Positions 43,796-52,374 are shown, counted from the stretch's first letter. The stretch is DNA of 64,000 bases from DATAYA01 sp963754235 (GCA_963754235.1 CAVWFK010000005.1:124001-188000); one strand, 5' to 3'. Translations and numbers: made by a program. The notes: generated by a model from the sequence alone, not told the origin.

Positions 43796-44908
43796 CTAGC
43801 CATCCTCGAGATGCAACAGCAGGGCCACCGCGAGCAGCAGCCCCGAGAGGGCCGGTGCCCAGGCCGCGAGCGACGGCGGCAAGCTGCCGCTCTGGCCGAA
43901 CTCCTCGGCGATCTTGGAGACGACGAACAGCGCGAACCCGGCCGCGACCCCGCTGCCGATCATCCGCACCACGCCGCCGCGCCGTGCCGGGCGCATCGAA
44001 AACCCCGCCGAGACAAGGGCCATCGTGCCGGCCAGCAGCGGCAGCGCGAGCAACGCCTGGAAGTGCAGCTCGTGCCGGATCGCCGAGAAGCCCGAGCGCT
44101 GCAGCAGCCGGATGAAGCCGGGCAGCACCCAGACCGACAGCGTGTCGGGCGAGGCGAAGCTGTCCTGCACGCGACCGACCGTGAGGTCGGTCGGCAGATC
44201 GACCGTGGTGGGGGCGGAGGGCAGATGGTCGGGCGTCACCGTCTGCGCCTGCTGCAATTGCCACTGGCCGTGCGCGAGGAGGGCGCGCTGCGCCTGGATG
44301 CGCGAGAGCAGGCGGTCGTGGTCGTCGAGGCGGAACACGCTCACGTCGGTTGCGACCAGCCGCCGGTGGTTCACGCTAACATCCTGCGCGTGCAGGATGG
44401 CGACCCCGCGCGGCACGATCTGGCGGTCCGACTGCCGCAGCCAAAGCTGCCCCCCGGCGAGCGAGAGCGGGCCGGAGCCGGCCCTGAGATAGCTGCCGTC
44501 CAGCGCCTCGGCACGCGCCATCATCGCCGAGGAGAGCGGGCTGACGGCGCCGGTCGCGAACGCGCCGAGCAGCACGGCAGCCGCCACCGGCCCGGCGAGG
44601 AACTGCCAGGCGGATACGCCCGCGGCCCGCGCCACGATCAGCTCCGAGGAGCGGGTAAGTCGCCAGAAGGCGAGAATGCCGCCCAGCAGGATGGCGAAGG
44701 GCAGGATCTCCATCCCCGTATAGGGCAGGCGCAGGGCCGCGATCTCCGAGACCAGGCCGAAACCGACGTCCGGGCGCGTGGCCGCGCGGCGCAGCAGCTC
44801 GATGAAGTCGAACAGCGACACCAGCCCCGCGAGTGCCGCAAGCATCGCCAGCACCGCCAGCAGGAACACCCGGGTGACGTAGAGCGAGAGCGTGGCGGTG
44901 ATGCGCAC
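43796..44908 (-). CDS. lptG: LPS export ABC permease LptG
   Basis: 370 residues with the YjgP/YjgQ layout: three N-terminal helices (TLSLYVTRVFLLAVLAMLAA first), a periplasmic beta-jellyroll-like domain in the middle, and three C-terminal helices. Key stretches: LRLPYTGMEILPFAILLGGI LAF, SSELIVARAAGVSAWQFLAG and the C-terminal GVVRMIGSGVAAGFALFVVS. With LptF and the ATPase LptB (not in this window) it extracts LPS from the inner membrane. It starts 3 bases after lptF ends, and lptD begins 3 bases after it ends. Confidence 0.95.
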   Translation of the reverse strand: MRITATLSLYVTRVFLLAVLAMLAALAGLVSLFDFIELLRRAATRPDVGFGLVSEIAALRLPYTGMEILPFAILLGGILAFWRLTRSSELIVARAAGVSAWQFLAGPVAAAVLLGAFATGAVSPLSSAMMARAEALDGSYLRAGSGPLSLAGGQLWLRQSDRQIVPRGVAILHAQDVSVNHRRLVATDVSVFRLDDHDRLLSRIQAQRALLAHGQWQLQQAQTVTPDHLPSAPTTVDLPTDLTVGRVQDSFASPDTLSVWVLPGFIRLLQRSGFSAIRHELHFQALLALPLLAGTMALVSAGFSMRPARRGGVVRMIGSGVAAGFALFVVSKIAEEFGQSGSLPPSLAAWAPALSGLLLAVALLLHLEDG

Positions 44909-44911
44909 CGG

Positions 44912-46051
44912 TCAGGCCGTCCGCATGCCCAGGACCGATTGCCGGGCTGATCGCCGGCCACGCCGGGCTCGCAGCATTGCCGCGGCTACCAGCCCCGGCA
45001 GGATCGCTTCGAGATAGATCAGCGGGATCAGCGACGGCACGCGGGCCGCGAGGTTCTGCACCGCAAGCTCCAGCGCCAGCAGCGCGACCACTGCGCCCAC
45101 CGCCGTCAATGGCCGCACCAGTCCGCCGTGGCGGCGGAAGGTGCCGCTCAGCACCGCCACCAGCGCGATCAGCGCGAACGAGGCGTCGCTGAGCGGTGTC
45201 GCCAGCCGCCGGTGCGCCTCCACCTTGAACTTGCCGATGTCGCGCGGATTGGTGACGAACGCCGCCGGGTGGAGCAACTCGGGAAGCGACATCTCCGAGG
45301 CGTCGCGGTAGCGCTGCGGCCCGTTGCTGCCCGATTCCGACAGGTCGATCACGTTCTGCGCGAAGGTGAGCACGTCGAGCCGGCCGGTCTGGCGGTCGAT
45401 CTGCTCGCGTGAGCCGTTCTGCAGCAGCACGCGCGGTCCGGCAGGGCTGCTCATCAGCCGCCCCGACTGCGCCAGGATGGTGGCGTGTGCGTTCTGCTGG
45501 CGCGCATCATCGACCAGGATGCCGTGCAACGTGCCGTCAGGGTCCTTGCGCCGGACATACACGGTGAGCTGGTCCGAGATCGGCGTGAACACGCCCTCCT
45601 GCAGCAGGAAGGCGGCCATGCGATTGCGGATCTCGAATTCGAAGTCCCGGAAGGCGCTGAAACTCGCCGGCACGACCCAGATGTTGAGCGCGTAGCAGGC
45701 AAGGACCGCGAGTGTCGCCAGCGTCAGCGCCGGGCGGGCGAGGGCGAGGTTGGACAGGCCCGCCGCGCGCATCACCGTGAGCTCGCGGTCGCCGGCGAGC
45801 CGCTGATAGACGAACTGCACCACGACGAAGGTCGTGATCGGCAGGATCACGGCGACGAAGTTGGGCACCAGCAACCCGGTCAATTCGAGGAACACCTGGG
45901 CCGAGAGGCCACGGTCGATCACGAGTTGCACGAAGCGCAGCGACTGGGTGAGCCAGATCAGCGCCACCAGCCCGCACGTGGTCGCGATCAGCGCCAACAG
46001 GAGCTGTCGGAACACGTAGCGGTCAAGGCGGGTGATCAGCGGTCGCGCCAT
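44912..46051 (-). CDS. lptF: LPS export ABC permease LptF
   Basis: 379 residues from ATG 46051 (MARPLITRLDRYVFRQLLLA). Six membrane helices flank a periplasmic beta domain. LptF signatures: SLRFVQLVIDRGLSAQVFLE, LPITTFVVVQFVYQRLAGDRELTVMRAAG (coupling helix), and EAHRRLATPLSDASFALIAL. The frame extends upstream of 46051 but only into a non-similar stretch overlapping the intergenic region. First gene of the lptF-lptG-lptD-surA-rsmA block, 74 bases after the HemY-like gene. Confidence 0.95.
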   Translation of the reverse strand: MARPLITRLDRYVFRQLLLALIATTCGLVALIWLTQSLRFVQLVIDRGLSAQVFLELTGLLVPNFVAVILPITTFVVVQFVYQRLAGDRELTVMRAAGLSNLALARPALTLATLAVLACYALNIWVVPASFSAFRDFEFEIRNRMAAFLLQEGVFTPISDQLTVYVRRKDPDGTLHGILVDDARQQNAHATILAQSGRLMSSPAGPRVLLQNGSREQIDRQTGRLDVLTFAQNVIDLSESGSNGPQRYRDASEMSLPELLHPAAFVTNPRDIGKFKVEAHRRLATPLSDASFALIALVAVLSGTFRRHGGLVRPLTAVGAVVALLALELAVQNLAARVPSLIPLIYLEAILPGLVAAAMLRARRGRRSARQSVLGMRTA

Positions 46052-46125
46052 GCCGTATCCTACCGTCCCGCCCCCCGGCGACGAAAGCCGCGCCTCGCCG
46101 CCGCACTTCGCCTCGGCAACGGCCC

Positions 46126-47424
46126 TCAGCCTTCGGCGACCGCCGGCAGAGCCTGCGGCGCCGCTGCGGGCGGGACCAGCACCGCCGTGGCCGGCGTGGT
46201 CCAGGTGATCCGGCCGGGCACATGACAGACTGGACAGGCCGGGTGCCACGTGGCCTGAATGGCACCGCACGCCTCGCAGCGCCAGACCGGATCGGAGTCG
46301 GCGGCGGCGGCGTGGCGCAGCGCGTCGCGGGCGGCCCCGCCTCCGGGCGCCTCGGCCTCGGCGACGTCGGCCAGCAGCGTCCAGACCCGGCGCTGATTCA
46401 GACCCGCCGCGCGTGCCGCTTCGGCATGGCGCCGCGCCTCGCCGGTCAGGCCCGCCTCCAGCGAGGCGCGTGCCAGCAGCAGGTGGCTTTCGGGGTGGGT
46501 GGGGTTGCCGGCTGCGAGCTTCTCGGCCGCCTTCATCCGAGCCAGCGGGTCGGAAACGGACGCCAGCGCAAATTCGGCGAGGTCAGGCTGCGGCCGCGCT
46601 TCCCAGGCGCGGCGGATCACGTCCTGGGCGCGGCCTTCCCGCCCCGCCTCGCGCAGCCGCCGGGCGTATGCGATCGCCGCCGGCGCCAGTGTGGCGTCGG
46701 CGGCGAAGGCCTGGCGGGCGAGCTTCCGCGCGGCGTCCTCGTCCGGCTCGGCGTCGGCGGCGGCGGTCGCGATGGCGGCGAGCGGCCCACCCGGCGCGGA
46801 GAGGGCCATCGCCTGCTTCCAGTCGCCGGCCCGGATGGCGAGCTGGGTGCGCTCGCTGCGCAGCCAGAGCGAGCCGGGATGCGCCGCCTCCGCCCGGCCC
46901 GCAAGCTCGGCCGCGACCGGCCAGTCCTCGCGCGCGATCGCTTGGCGCAGCAGCCCGCGCAGGCCGAGGAAGGGCGCATCTTGACGCTCCGCAAGCAGGC
47001 GATAGAGGGTTTCGGCTTCCCCCTCCCGGCCCAGACGGCGGGCCAACTCGGCCGCGAGCAGCAGCGTCTGTGGCGTGTCTCCGAGCAGGCGCCGGGCACG
47101 CGCCGAATCGCGCCGCGCCTCGCCGCTCTCGCCGGCGGCCAATGCCAGCAAGGTGCGCGTGACCGCGGCATCCCCGAGCCGCCGCGCCCGCGCCGCCCGC
47201 ACCCGCCGCAATCGCCGCGGCAGCCGCAACAGCCCAAGGATCAGCCGCAGCAGGGCCAGCAGCACCACCACCAGCACCACCAGCGCCAGCACGGCGATCG
47301 GCGTCGTGGTCTGCACGGTCAGATTGCCGATCTGCGCCGTGAAATGCCCCGGAAGGCCGGCGACCCACCAGGCCACCCCGATGATGATGGCAGCGAGCAC
47401 CACGAAAGCGATGACACGGCGCAT
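46126..47424 (-). CDS. HemY-like TPR membrane protein with C-terminal zinc ribbon
   Basis: 432 residues. Two N-terminal membrane helices (VIAFVVLAAIIIGVAWWVAG and VLALVVLVVVLLALLRLILG) with a short periplasmic loop are the HemY N-terminal domain. Next comes a long alpha-helical TPR-type region (LLGDTPQTLLLAAELARRLG, LLRQAIAREDWPVAAELAGR, AHPGSLWLRSERTQLAIRAG). Unlike E. coli HemY, the end carries a rubredoxin-like knuckle CEACGAIQATWHPACPVC for zinc or iron. The start overlaps the Mic60 stop by one base (TGATG). Role undefined, associated with heme synthesis by conserved position. Confidence 0.88.
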   Translation of the reverse strand: MRRVIAFVVLAAIIIGVAWWVAGLPGHFTAQIGNLTVQTTTPIAVLALVVLVVVLLALLRLILGLLRLPRRLRRVRAARARRLGDAAVTRTLLALAAGESGEARRDSARARRLLGDTPQTLLLAAELARRLGREGEAETLYRLLAERQDAPFLGLRGLLRQAIAREDWPVAAELAGRAEAAHPGSLWLRSERTQLAIRAGDWKQAMALSAPGGPLAAIATAAADAEPDEDAARKLARQAFAADATLAPAAIAYARRLREAGREGRAQDVIRRAWEARPQPDLAEFALASVSDPLARMKAAEKLAAGNPTHPESHLLLARASLEAGLTGEARRHAEAARAAGLNQRRVWTLLADVAEAEAPGGGAARDALRHAAAADSDPVWRCEACGAIQATWHPACPVCHVPGRITWTTPATAVLVPPAAAPQALPAVAEG

Positions 47425-48575
47425 CAGGCGTGGGCCTGCATCTGGGCGATAGCGGCGCGTGCGGCCAGCAGCGCACGAGCCTGGGCGAGCCAATCGCCCA
47501 TCGCCAATGCCGCCGGCCCTTGCAGCTTGGCAAGCTCCACCACCGCGCCGGCCAGGTCCCCCGCGTCCAACGCCGTTTGGGCGGCGGCGAGCGGGCCGGA
47601 GGCGGGATTGCCGACCACGACCTGATTGCCCTGCCGCACCGTCACCACGTTCCGCACCCGCGCCCACATGCGCGACAGCAGCGACTTGTCCGCGACGTCC
47701 GGCCGGCTCGCCTCGGCTGCAGCGCGGGCAGCGGCGGGGAAGGAGAGACGCAGCGCCGAGAGCGTCGGCGGCGGTGTCGCGGCATAGCGCGCGAGCGCCG
47801 GTGGTGCGTCCGGGATCGTGCCGATCGGCGCGCCGGCATCGAGGGCCGCGGCGGCGGCTTGGAGCCGGGCCAGCCGCTCGATCCCCGCGGCACCGGCTTG
47901 CAGCGTCGCGACCTCGTGATTGATGGTGGCAAGATCGGCCGCGCGTGTCTGCGCGGTCTGCTCCAGCCCATCCACGCGCTTGCCGAGGGCCGCCGTGCTG
48001 GCCTGCGTCCGGGCGAGTGTATCGCCCTGGGCGCCGAGTTGCTTGCCGAGGGCCGCCGTGCTGCCCTCCTTCTGCGCGAGCGCGTCGATCCGCGCTCCTA
48101 GCGCCGACACGTCAGCCTTCGTCGCCATATCGGCGGGCGGCGCCGGGGTCGGTGCCGGGCGATGTTCGAGCGCGGTCAGCCGCGCCTCAACCGGCCCGAG
48201 ATCGACCGGGTTAGGCGGCGCCGGAGGCTTGCGGGCGGCCAGGGCCGTGACCCGCTGATCGAGCGCTCGCACCTCGGTCGCCATCGCCGCGACCTGGCGA
48301 TCGAGTGCCGCGAGCGCCTGCGTCTGCGCCGGGTTGGGAGGTGGGGCGGGCGGGTTGCGCCACAGCCAGGCGATTGCGGCGGCGAGGACGAGGAAGCCGA
48401 TCACCCCGAGCACGGGGCCGGCCACAGAGCGGCGCCGCGGGGGCAGCGCGGGTGCCGCGGGCGGGGGTCCCTCAGGCGGGGGTGCGGCGGGCGCGGCCCC
48501 GGCTTCGATCGGCTCGGCTCCGGATGCCGCGATCGGGTCGGGCGTCGGTTCGGCGGGGTCTTGCGCAGCGGTCAT
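47424..48575 (-). CDS. Mic60/mitofilin homologue (inner-membrane shaping protein)
   Basis: 383 residues. Order: Pro/Ala-rich cytoplasmic N-terminus, one membrane helix (GPVLGVIGFLVLAAAIAWLW at ~50-70), a coiled-coil region with repeated QxxxLxxxV heptads including two copies of ASTAALGK-like sequence. The C-terminal helical mitofilin signature follows (LSRMWARVRNVVTVRQGNQV, LAAAQTALDAGDLAGAVVEL, WLAQARALLAARAAIAQM). Alphaproteobacterial Mic60 is related to the mitochondrial cristae-junction protein and lies next to hemD. ATG overlaps the hemD stop (ATGA). Confidence 0.85.
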   Translation of the reverse strand: MTAAQDPAEPTPDPIAASGAEPIEAGAAPAAPPPEGPPPAAPALPPRRRSVAGPVLGVIGFLVLAAAIAWLWRNPPAPPPNPAQTQALAALDRQVAAMATEVRALDQRVTALAARKPPAPPNPVDLGPVEARLTALEHRPAPTPAPPADMATKADVSALGARIDALAQKEGSTAALGKQLGAQGDTLARTQASTAALGKRVDGLEQTAQTRAADLATINHEVATLQAGAAGIERLARLQAAAAALDAGAPIGTIPDAPPALARYAATPPPTLSALRLSFPAAARAAAEASRPDVADKSLLSRMWARVRNVVTVRQGNQVVVGNPASGPLAAAQTALDAGDLAGAVVELAKLQGPAALAMGDWLAQARALLAARAAIAQMQAHA

Positions 48576-49255
48576 AGCAGGGCCAGCAACTCGTCCTGGT
48601 TGGGCCGCCGCGCCACGCGGAGCGCGCGCCACGGCAGGGATTGCAACGGCTCCGCAGCAGCCGAGCTGATCGCCAGCCCTGCCACCGTGGCGAGCGAGGC
48701 GTGCAGCGAGGCAGGCAGGCAGCGGACGAAGGCCCGTGCGGTTTCGGCAGAAAAGAACAGCGCGGCGACCGTCCCCCCCTCTCGCAAGGCGCGTGCCGCA
48801 TCGGGTGGCAGACGCGCGGCCGCGACCGAGACATACACGCACCGGGTCAGCACGCGAAAGCCGCCGCGGCGGAGCATCGCCGACAGCGGAACACCCTGGC
48901 CGCAGCCGCAGGCGAGCAGCAGGGGGCGGGCGGCGGGATTGCAGCGCCGGGCTGCCAGATCGGCCAGCGCCGCGGCGTCGCCGCCGGCGCTGGAGACATC
49001 GGTGAAGCCGGCGGCGCAGGCGCGGGCGGCGGTGGCATCGCCGACGGCCAGCACCGCGACACTGTGCAGCGCCGGCGGCAGCGCCGGGATCGCGTTGCCG
49101 CTGGTCAGCAGGATTGCCTGGATCGCGTCCGGCCGCGGTAGCGTGGCCGCGAGGACGCGGGTGCGCAGCAGCGGAGCGATCACCGGCGCGAAGCCGCGTG
49201 CCGCGAGCCGGGAAGCCGTCTCCGAGGCGCCTGGCTCGGGCCGTGTCACGATCAC
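48572..49255 (-). CDS. hemD: Uroporphyrinogen-III synthase
   Basis: 227 residues, starting MIVTRPEPGASETASRLAAR, the usual HemD N-terminus. It converts hydroxymethylbilane to uroporphyrinogen III in tetrapyrrole synthesis. The family is very divergent; supporting stretches are AILLTSGNAIPALPP, VLAVGDATAARACAAGFTDV, FFSAETARAFV and AVAGLAISSAAAEPL-like TVAGLAISSAAAEPLQSLPW. The mic60 gene overlaps its stop, an arrangement conserved in alphaproteobacteria and good support for the call. hemC is not adjacent; a Uma2 gene stands upstream. Confidence 0.86.
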   Translation of the reverse strand: MIVTRPEPGASETASRLAARGFAPVIAPLLRTRVLAATLPRPDAIQAILLTSGNAIPALPPALHSVAVLAVGDATAARACAAGFTDVSSAGGDAAALADLAARRCNPAARPLLLACGCGQGVPLSAMLRRGGFRVLTRCVYVSVAAARLPPDAARALREGGTVAALFFSAETARAFVRCLPASLHASLATVAGLAISSAAAEPLQSLPWRALRVARRPNQDELLALL

Positions 49256-49278
49256 CGCCGGGGAGCTGCCCGCAGCGG

Positions 49279-49863
49279 TCAGTGCTGCGTCTCGCCGGCC
49301 GCGTCGCCCAAATCGGCGAAATCGAGACCGGCGTAAAGTTCGGCGAGCGGCACCGCGATGCCGATTTCCGGCATCGCGAGCACATCGGCATCGGCCAGCA
49401 CGTGACCGGTCCAGTCATCGCCGTTGCGCGCGAACACCGTGGCGCCGATGCGGTCCTGCTCCAGCATCACGTAGCGCTGCACCGAGGGCGTGTCGCGGTA
49501 TTCTCGGTTGTTGACGATGCGATCGGTATCGCCGGTGCTCTCGCTCAGCACCTCGAAGATCACCACCGGATCGCGCACCACTTTTGCATCGCGCGGCACG
49601 GGCGTGCAGACCACGAAGGCGTCCGGGTAGCGGATCGAGCCGGCGACCTCGATCTTCAGGTGACTGCCGAAGACTTGGCAGCGGTGGCCGCGAAGGCGAC
49701 TGTCGAGGGCGGACAGGAGATTGCGTTGGATCGCAGAGTGGCCCGCGGTTCCGCCGACCATGGCGTGAGGCGCCAAACCGTCGAACTCGAAGCGCAGCTC
49801 CTGCCGCTCCTCCCAGGCGAGGAACTCGGCAAGCGTCATCGGTCGGCGCAGAGCCACGTTCAT
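49279..49863 (-). CDS. Uma2 family (DUF820) endonuclease-like protein
   Basis: 194 residues. Restriction-endonuclease-like fold inferred from the DUF820 pattern: MTLAEFLAWEERQELRFEFD near the start, HSAIQRNLLSALDSRLRG, the acidic RYPDAFVVC, and VVIFEVLSESTGDTDRIVNN with the catalytic-type Glu, ending in MPEIGIAVPLAELYAGLDF. The family is common and often multicopy in bacteria; its function is not established. It lies between accC and hemD and may be an insertion into the otherwise conserved block. Confidence 0.88.
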   Translation of the reverse strand: MNVALRRPMTLAEFLAWEERQELRFEFDGLAPHAMVGGTAGHSAIQRNLLSALDSRLRGHRCQVFGSHLKIEVAGSIRYPDAFVVCTPVPRDAKVVRDPVVIFEVLSESTGDTDRIVNNREYRDTPSVQRYVMLEQDRIGATVFARNGDDWTGHVLADADVLAMPEIGIAVPLAELYAGLDFADLGDAAGETQH

Positions 49864-49872
49864 GGCACGATC

Positions 49873-51222
49873 CTAGTCCGTCGCGCCGCCCGCGACAAAC
49901 CGTTCCAGCCAATGGGTCGTGTAGTCGCCCGCCTGGAATGCAGGCGTGTCAACAATTCGCTGATGCAGCGGTAGCGTGGTCTTGATCCCGACGATCGCGA
50001 ACTCCTCGATCGCGCGCCGCAGCCGCGCGATGGCGTCGGCACGGGTCGGCGCTTGGACGATCAGCTTGGCGATCAGGCTGTCGTAGTAGGGTGGCACCCG
50101 ATAGCCGGCATAGAGCGCGCTATCGACCCGCACGCCCGGGCCGCCGGGCACGTGGAACGCCGTCACCCGGCCCGGCGTCGGCAGGAACGTCTCGGGGTCT
50201 TCGGCGGTGATGCGGCATTCGATCGCATGGCCGCGGAAGCGGATGTCGGACTGTACGACGCCGAGCCGCTCGCCGGCGGCGATGCGGATCTGCTCGCGCA
50301 CCAGATCGACGTCGCAGACCATCTCGGTCACCGGATGCTCGACCTGCAGCCGTGTGTTCATCTCGATGAATGCGAACTGCCCGTCCTGATAAAGGAATTC
50401 GAGCGTCCCGGCATTGCGGTAGCCGAGCCGGCGGAGCGCTCCGGTCACGGTCTCGCCCAGCCGGTCGCGCGATGCGACATCGAGCGCGGGCGAGCCGGCC
50501 TCCTCCACCACCTTCTGATGCCGGCGTTGCAGGCTGCAGTCGCGCTCCCCGAAATGCACCACCTCGCCGTGTGCGTCGGCCAGCACTTGCAGCTCGATGT
50601 GCCGGGGCCGATCGAGATAGCGCTCGATATAGACGGCATCATCGCCGAACACGGAGCGCCCCTCGGCCCGCGCCATCCGCCACGCCTCCTCCAGCGCCGC
50701 GGGCTCCGCTGCGACCTTCATTCCGCGTCCGCCGCCGCCCGCCGCGGCTTTCACCAGCACCGGGAAGCCGATCCGCCGCGCCACCCGCTCGGCCTCGTCC
50801 AGATTGCCAACGGCGCCGTCGGAGCCCGGCACCAGCGGCACGCCGAGCGAGGCCATCGCCCGCCGCGCTGCCACCTTGTCGCCCATCATGCGGATGTGCT
50901 CGGGGGAGGGGCCGATGAAGGTCAGCCCGTGCGCTTCGACCATCTCGGCGAAGCCGGCATTCTCGGAGAGGAAACCGTAGCCGGGATGGATCGCGTCCGC
51001 ACCGGTGACGATCGCGGCCGAGATGATCGCCGCCTTGTTCAGATAGCTCTCGCGCGGCGAGGGCGGTCCGATGCACACGCTCTCGTCGGCGAGCCGCACC
51101 CACATGCCGTCGGCGTCCGCGGTCGAATGGACGGCGACGCTCGGGATGCACAGCTCGCGGCAGGCGCGCTGCACCCTGAGCGCGATCTCGCCGCGGTTCG
51201 CGATCAGTATCTTGTCGAACAC
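49873..51222 (-). CDS. accC: Acetyl-CoA carboxylase biotin carboxylase subunit
   Basis: 449 residues, GTG start at 51222 just after the accB stop. Carboxylates biotin on AccB with ATP and bicarbonate for malonyl-CoA synthesis. Motifs: FDKILIANRGEIALRVQRAC, ATP-grasp glycine-rich KAAAGGGGRGMK, EMNTRLQVEHPVTEMV with the catalytic Arg and Glu region, and GHAIECRITAEDPETFLPTP. Length and all conserved blocks match E. coli AccC. Third in the aroQ-accB-accC set. Confidence 0.97.
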   Translation of the reverse strand: MFDKILIANRGEIALRVQRACRELCIPSVAVHSTADADGMWVRLADESVCIGPPSPRESYLNKAAIISAAIVTGADAIHPGYGFLSENAGFAEMVEAHGLTFIGPSPEHIRMMGDKVAARRAMASLGVPLVPGSDGAVGNLDEAERVARRIGFPVLVKAAAGGGGRGMKVAAEPAALEEAWRMARAEGRSVFGDDAVYIERYLDRPRHIELQVLADAHGEVVHFGERDCSLQRRHQKVVEEAGSPALDVASRDRLGETVTGALRRLGYRNAGTLEFLYQDGQFAFIEMNTRLQVEHPVTEMVCDVDLVREQIRIAAGERLGVVQSDIRFRGHAIECRITAEDPETFLPTPGRVTAFHVPGGPGVRVDSALYAGYRVPPYYDSLIAKLIVQAPTRADAIARLRRAIEEFAIVGIKTTLPLHQRIVDTPAFQAGDYTTHWLERFVAGGATD

Positions 51223-51223
51223 G

Positions 51224-51679
51224 CTACTCGATGATCATCAGCGGCTCGCCGTACTCGACCGGCGTGCCGGAGCCGACCATGATCCGCGTCACCGTGCCCG
51301 CGCGCGGCGCCTTGATCTGGTTGAACGTCTTCATTGCCTCGATCAGCAGCACGGTCTGGCCCGCGGCGACCGACTGGCCGAGCATGACATAGGGCGGCGC
51401 GCTCGGCTCGGCGCCGAGATAGGCGACGCCCACCATCGGGCTCAGCACCGCGCCGGGATGGGCCGCCTCGTCATCGGGGCCAAGCGGCTCGGCCGGCGCG
51501 AGCGCGGCGGCGGCCGGGGTGACAGGCGAGCCCGCGACGCTCGCATGAACCGGCGCAAGCGCGCGCGCGACCCGGATGCGGCTGTCCTTCTCCGCGACCT
51601 CGATCTCGGTCAGCCCGGTCTCGATCAGGATCTCGGCGAGTGCCCGGATGCTCTCGGGATCGAACGGCGGACGGCTCAC
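51224..51679 (-). CDS. accB: Biotin carboxyl carrier protein of acetyl-CoA carboxylase
   Basis: 151 residues, GTG start at 51679 overlapping the aroQ stop (GTGA). Structure: N-terminal helix (LAEILIETGLTEIEVAEKDS RIRVAR), a Pro/Ala-rich linker, then the biotinyl domain AHPGAVLSPMVGVAYLGAEP, ending with the biotin-lysine in EAMKTFNQIKAP. The usual AccB motif is EAMKLMN, so the two residues after the lysine differ, but the lysine is intact. The carrier shuttles the carboxyl group from AccC to the carboxyltransferase (AccAD, not in window). Confidence 0.95.
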   Translation of the reverse strand: MSRPPFDPESIRALAEILIETGLTEIEVAEKDSRIRVARALAPVHASVAGSPVTPAAAALAPAEPLGPDDEAAHPGAVLSPMVGVAYLGAEPSAPPYVMLGQSVAAGQTVLLIEAMKTFNQIKAPRAGTVTRIMVGSGTPVEYGEPLMIIE

Positions 51680-52128
51680 CGCGTCTCTCCCGCGATCAAA
51701 TCGGCCATCGCGGTCAGCGCCAGCGCGTAGCCACGGATGCCCAGGCCGCAGATCACGCCCACTGCCGCCCGGGAGACGTAGGAGTGCTGCCGGAAGGCCT
51801 CGCGGGCGTGGATATTCGTCACGTGGACCTCGATCACCGGCAGCTCGACGGCGAGCAGGGCATCCATCAGCGCGATCGAGGTGGTGGTGTAGCCGGCCGG
51901 ATTTATCACGATGCCGGCCGCCGTGCCCCGGCATTCCTGCACCCACGAGACCAGCTCGCCCTCGCCGTTGGTCTGGCGGAAGTCGATCGCGAGACCGAGC
52001 TGTTCGGCGCAGTCGGCGCACAGCGCCTCGACGTCATCGAGCGTCGCCGCGCCATAGAGTTCCGGCTGGCGCAAGCCGAGCATGTTCATGTTTGGGCCGT
52101 TGAGCACGGCAATCAGGGGCGGCGGCAT
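51676..52128 (-). CDS. aroQ: 3-dehydroquinate dehydratase, type II
   Basis: 150 residues, the typical dodecameric type II enzyme that makes 3-dehydroshikimate. Signatures: VLNGPNMNMLGLRQPELYGA with the catalytic Tyr region, QTNGEGELVSWVQE, INPAGYTTTSIALMDALL and EVHVTNIHAREAFRQHSYVS containing the catalytic His. In most relatives the third block is N-P-x-x-Y-T-H-T-S; here the His is Thr, a noteworthy substitution in the substrate pocket. The first gene of aroQ-accB-accC, a conserved alphaproteobacterial trio. Confidence 0.95.
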   Translation of the reverse strand: MPPPLIAVLNGPNMNMLGLRQPELYGAATLDDVEALCADCAEQLGLAIDFRQTNGEGELVSWVQECRGTAAGIVINPAGYTTTSIALMDALLAVELPVIEVHVTNIHAREAFRQHSYVSRAAVGVICGLGIRGYALALTAMADLIAGETR

Positions 52129-52188
52129 GGCGCGCGGCCTAGCATGGCCGGCCGCGCCGGTCCAAGTCTCTCGACGCAGGCCCCTCGA

Positions 52189-52205
52189 CGCGCGCGGGCC
52201 GAGAC
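52189..52205. repeat. Left copy of direct repeat flanking the IS110 remnant region
   Basis: GCCCCTCGACGCGCGCGG followed by GCCGAGAC occurs here and again at 52852-52878 (where one extra G is present). The two copies lie in the same orientation about 660 bases apart and bracket the palindromic repeat and transposase remnant. Seen directly; the cause (duplication by insertion, or a dispersed element) is not determined. Confidence 0.6.
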
Positions 52206-52238
52206 ATCGGCCTAGAAAGAAACCGGCCTGGCGCAGCT

Positions 52239-52334
52239 GTCATCGCGAGCCGCCGCTGGGCGGCGTGGCGATCCAGGCGGGAGGCACGGAGCGGCCCGCC
52301 TGGATCGCCACGGCGCTCCGCGCCTCGCGATGAC
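52239..52334. repeat. Dispersed palindromic repeat, copy 2
   Basis: Starts GTCATCGCGAGCCGCCGCTG and ends CGCCTCGCGATGAC. Inner arms GGCGATCCAGGCGGG and CCCGCCTGGATCGCC pair. It matches the element at 18304-18401 in ends, inner arms and length. It lies in the gap upstream of aroQ, next to the transposase remnant. Confidence 0.8.
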
Positions 52335-52337
52335 GAT

Positions 52338-52374
52338 GCCACGGTTTCATGCCCAGCGGGTCGGCAACGCCGGT
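52338..52374. repeat. Junction repeat J1 (TTTCATGCCCAGCGGGTCGG)
   Basis: The motif TTTCATGCCCAGCGGGTCGG followed by CAACGCCGGT occurs at 52338-52374 and 52783-52820, and degenerately at 53907-53941 (three bases missing). In the first copy it forms the point where IS110 transposase similarity ends. All three copies are in the same orientation around thiS-thiG. Confidence 0.7.
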
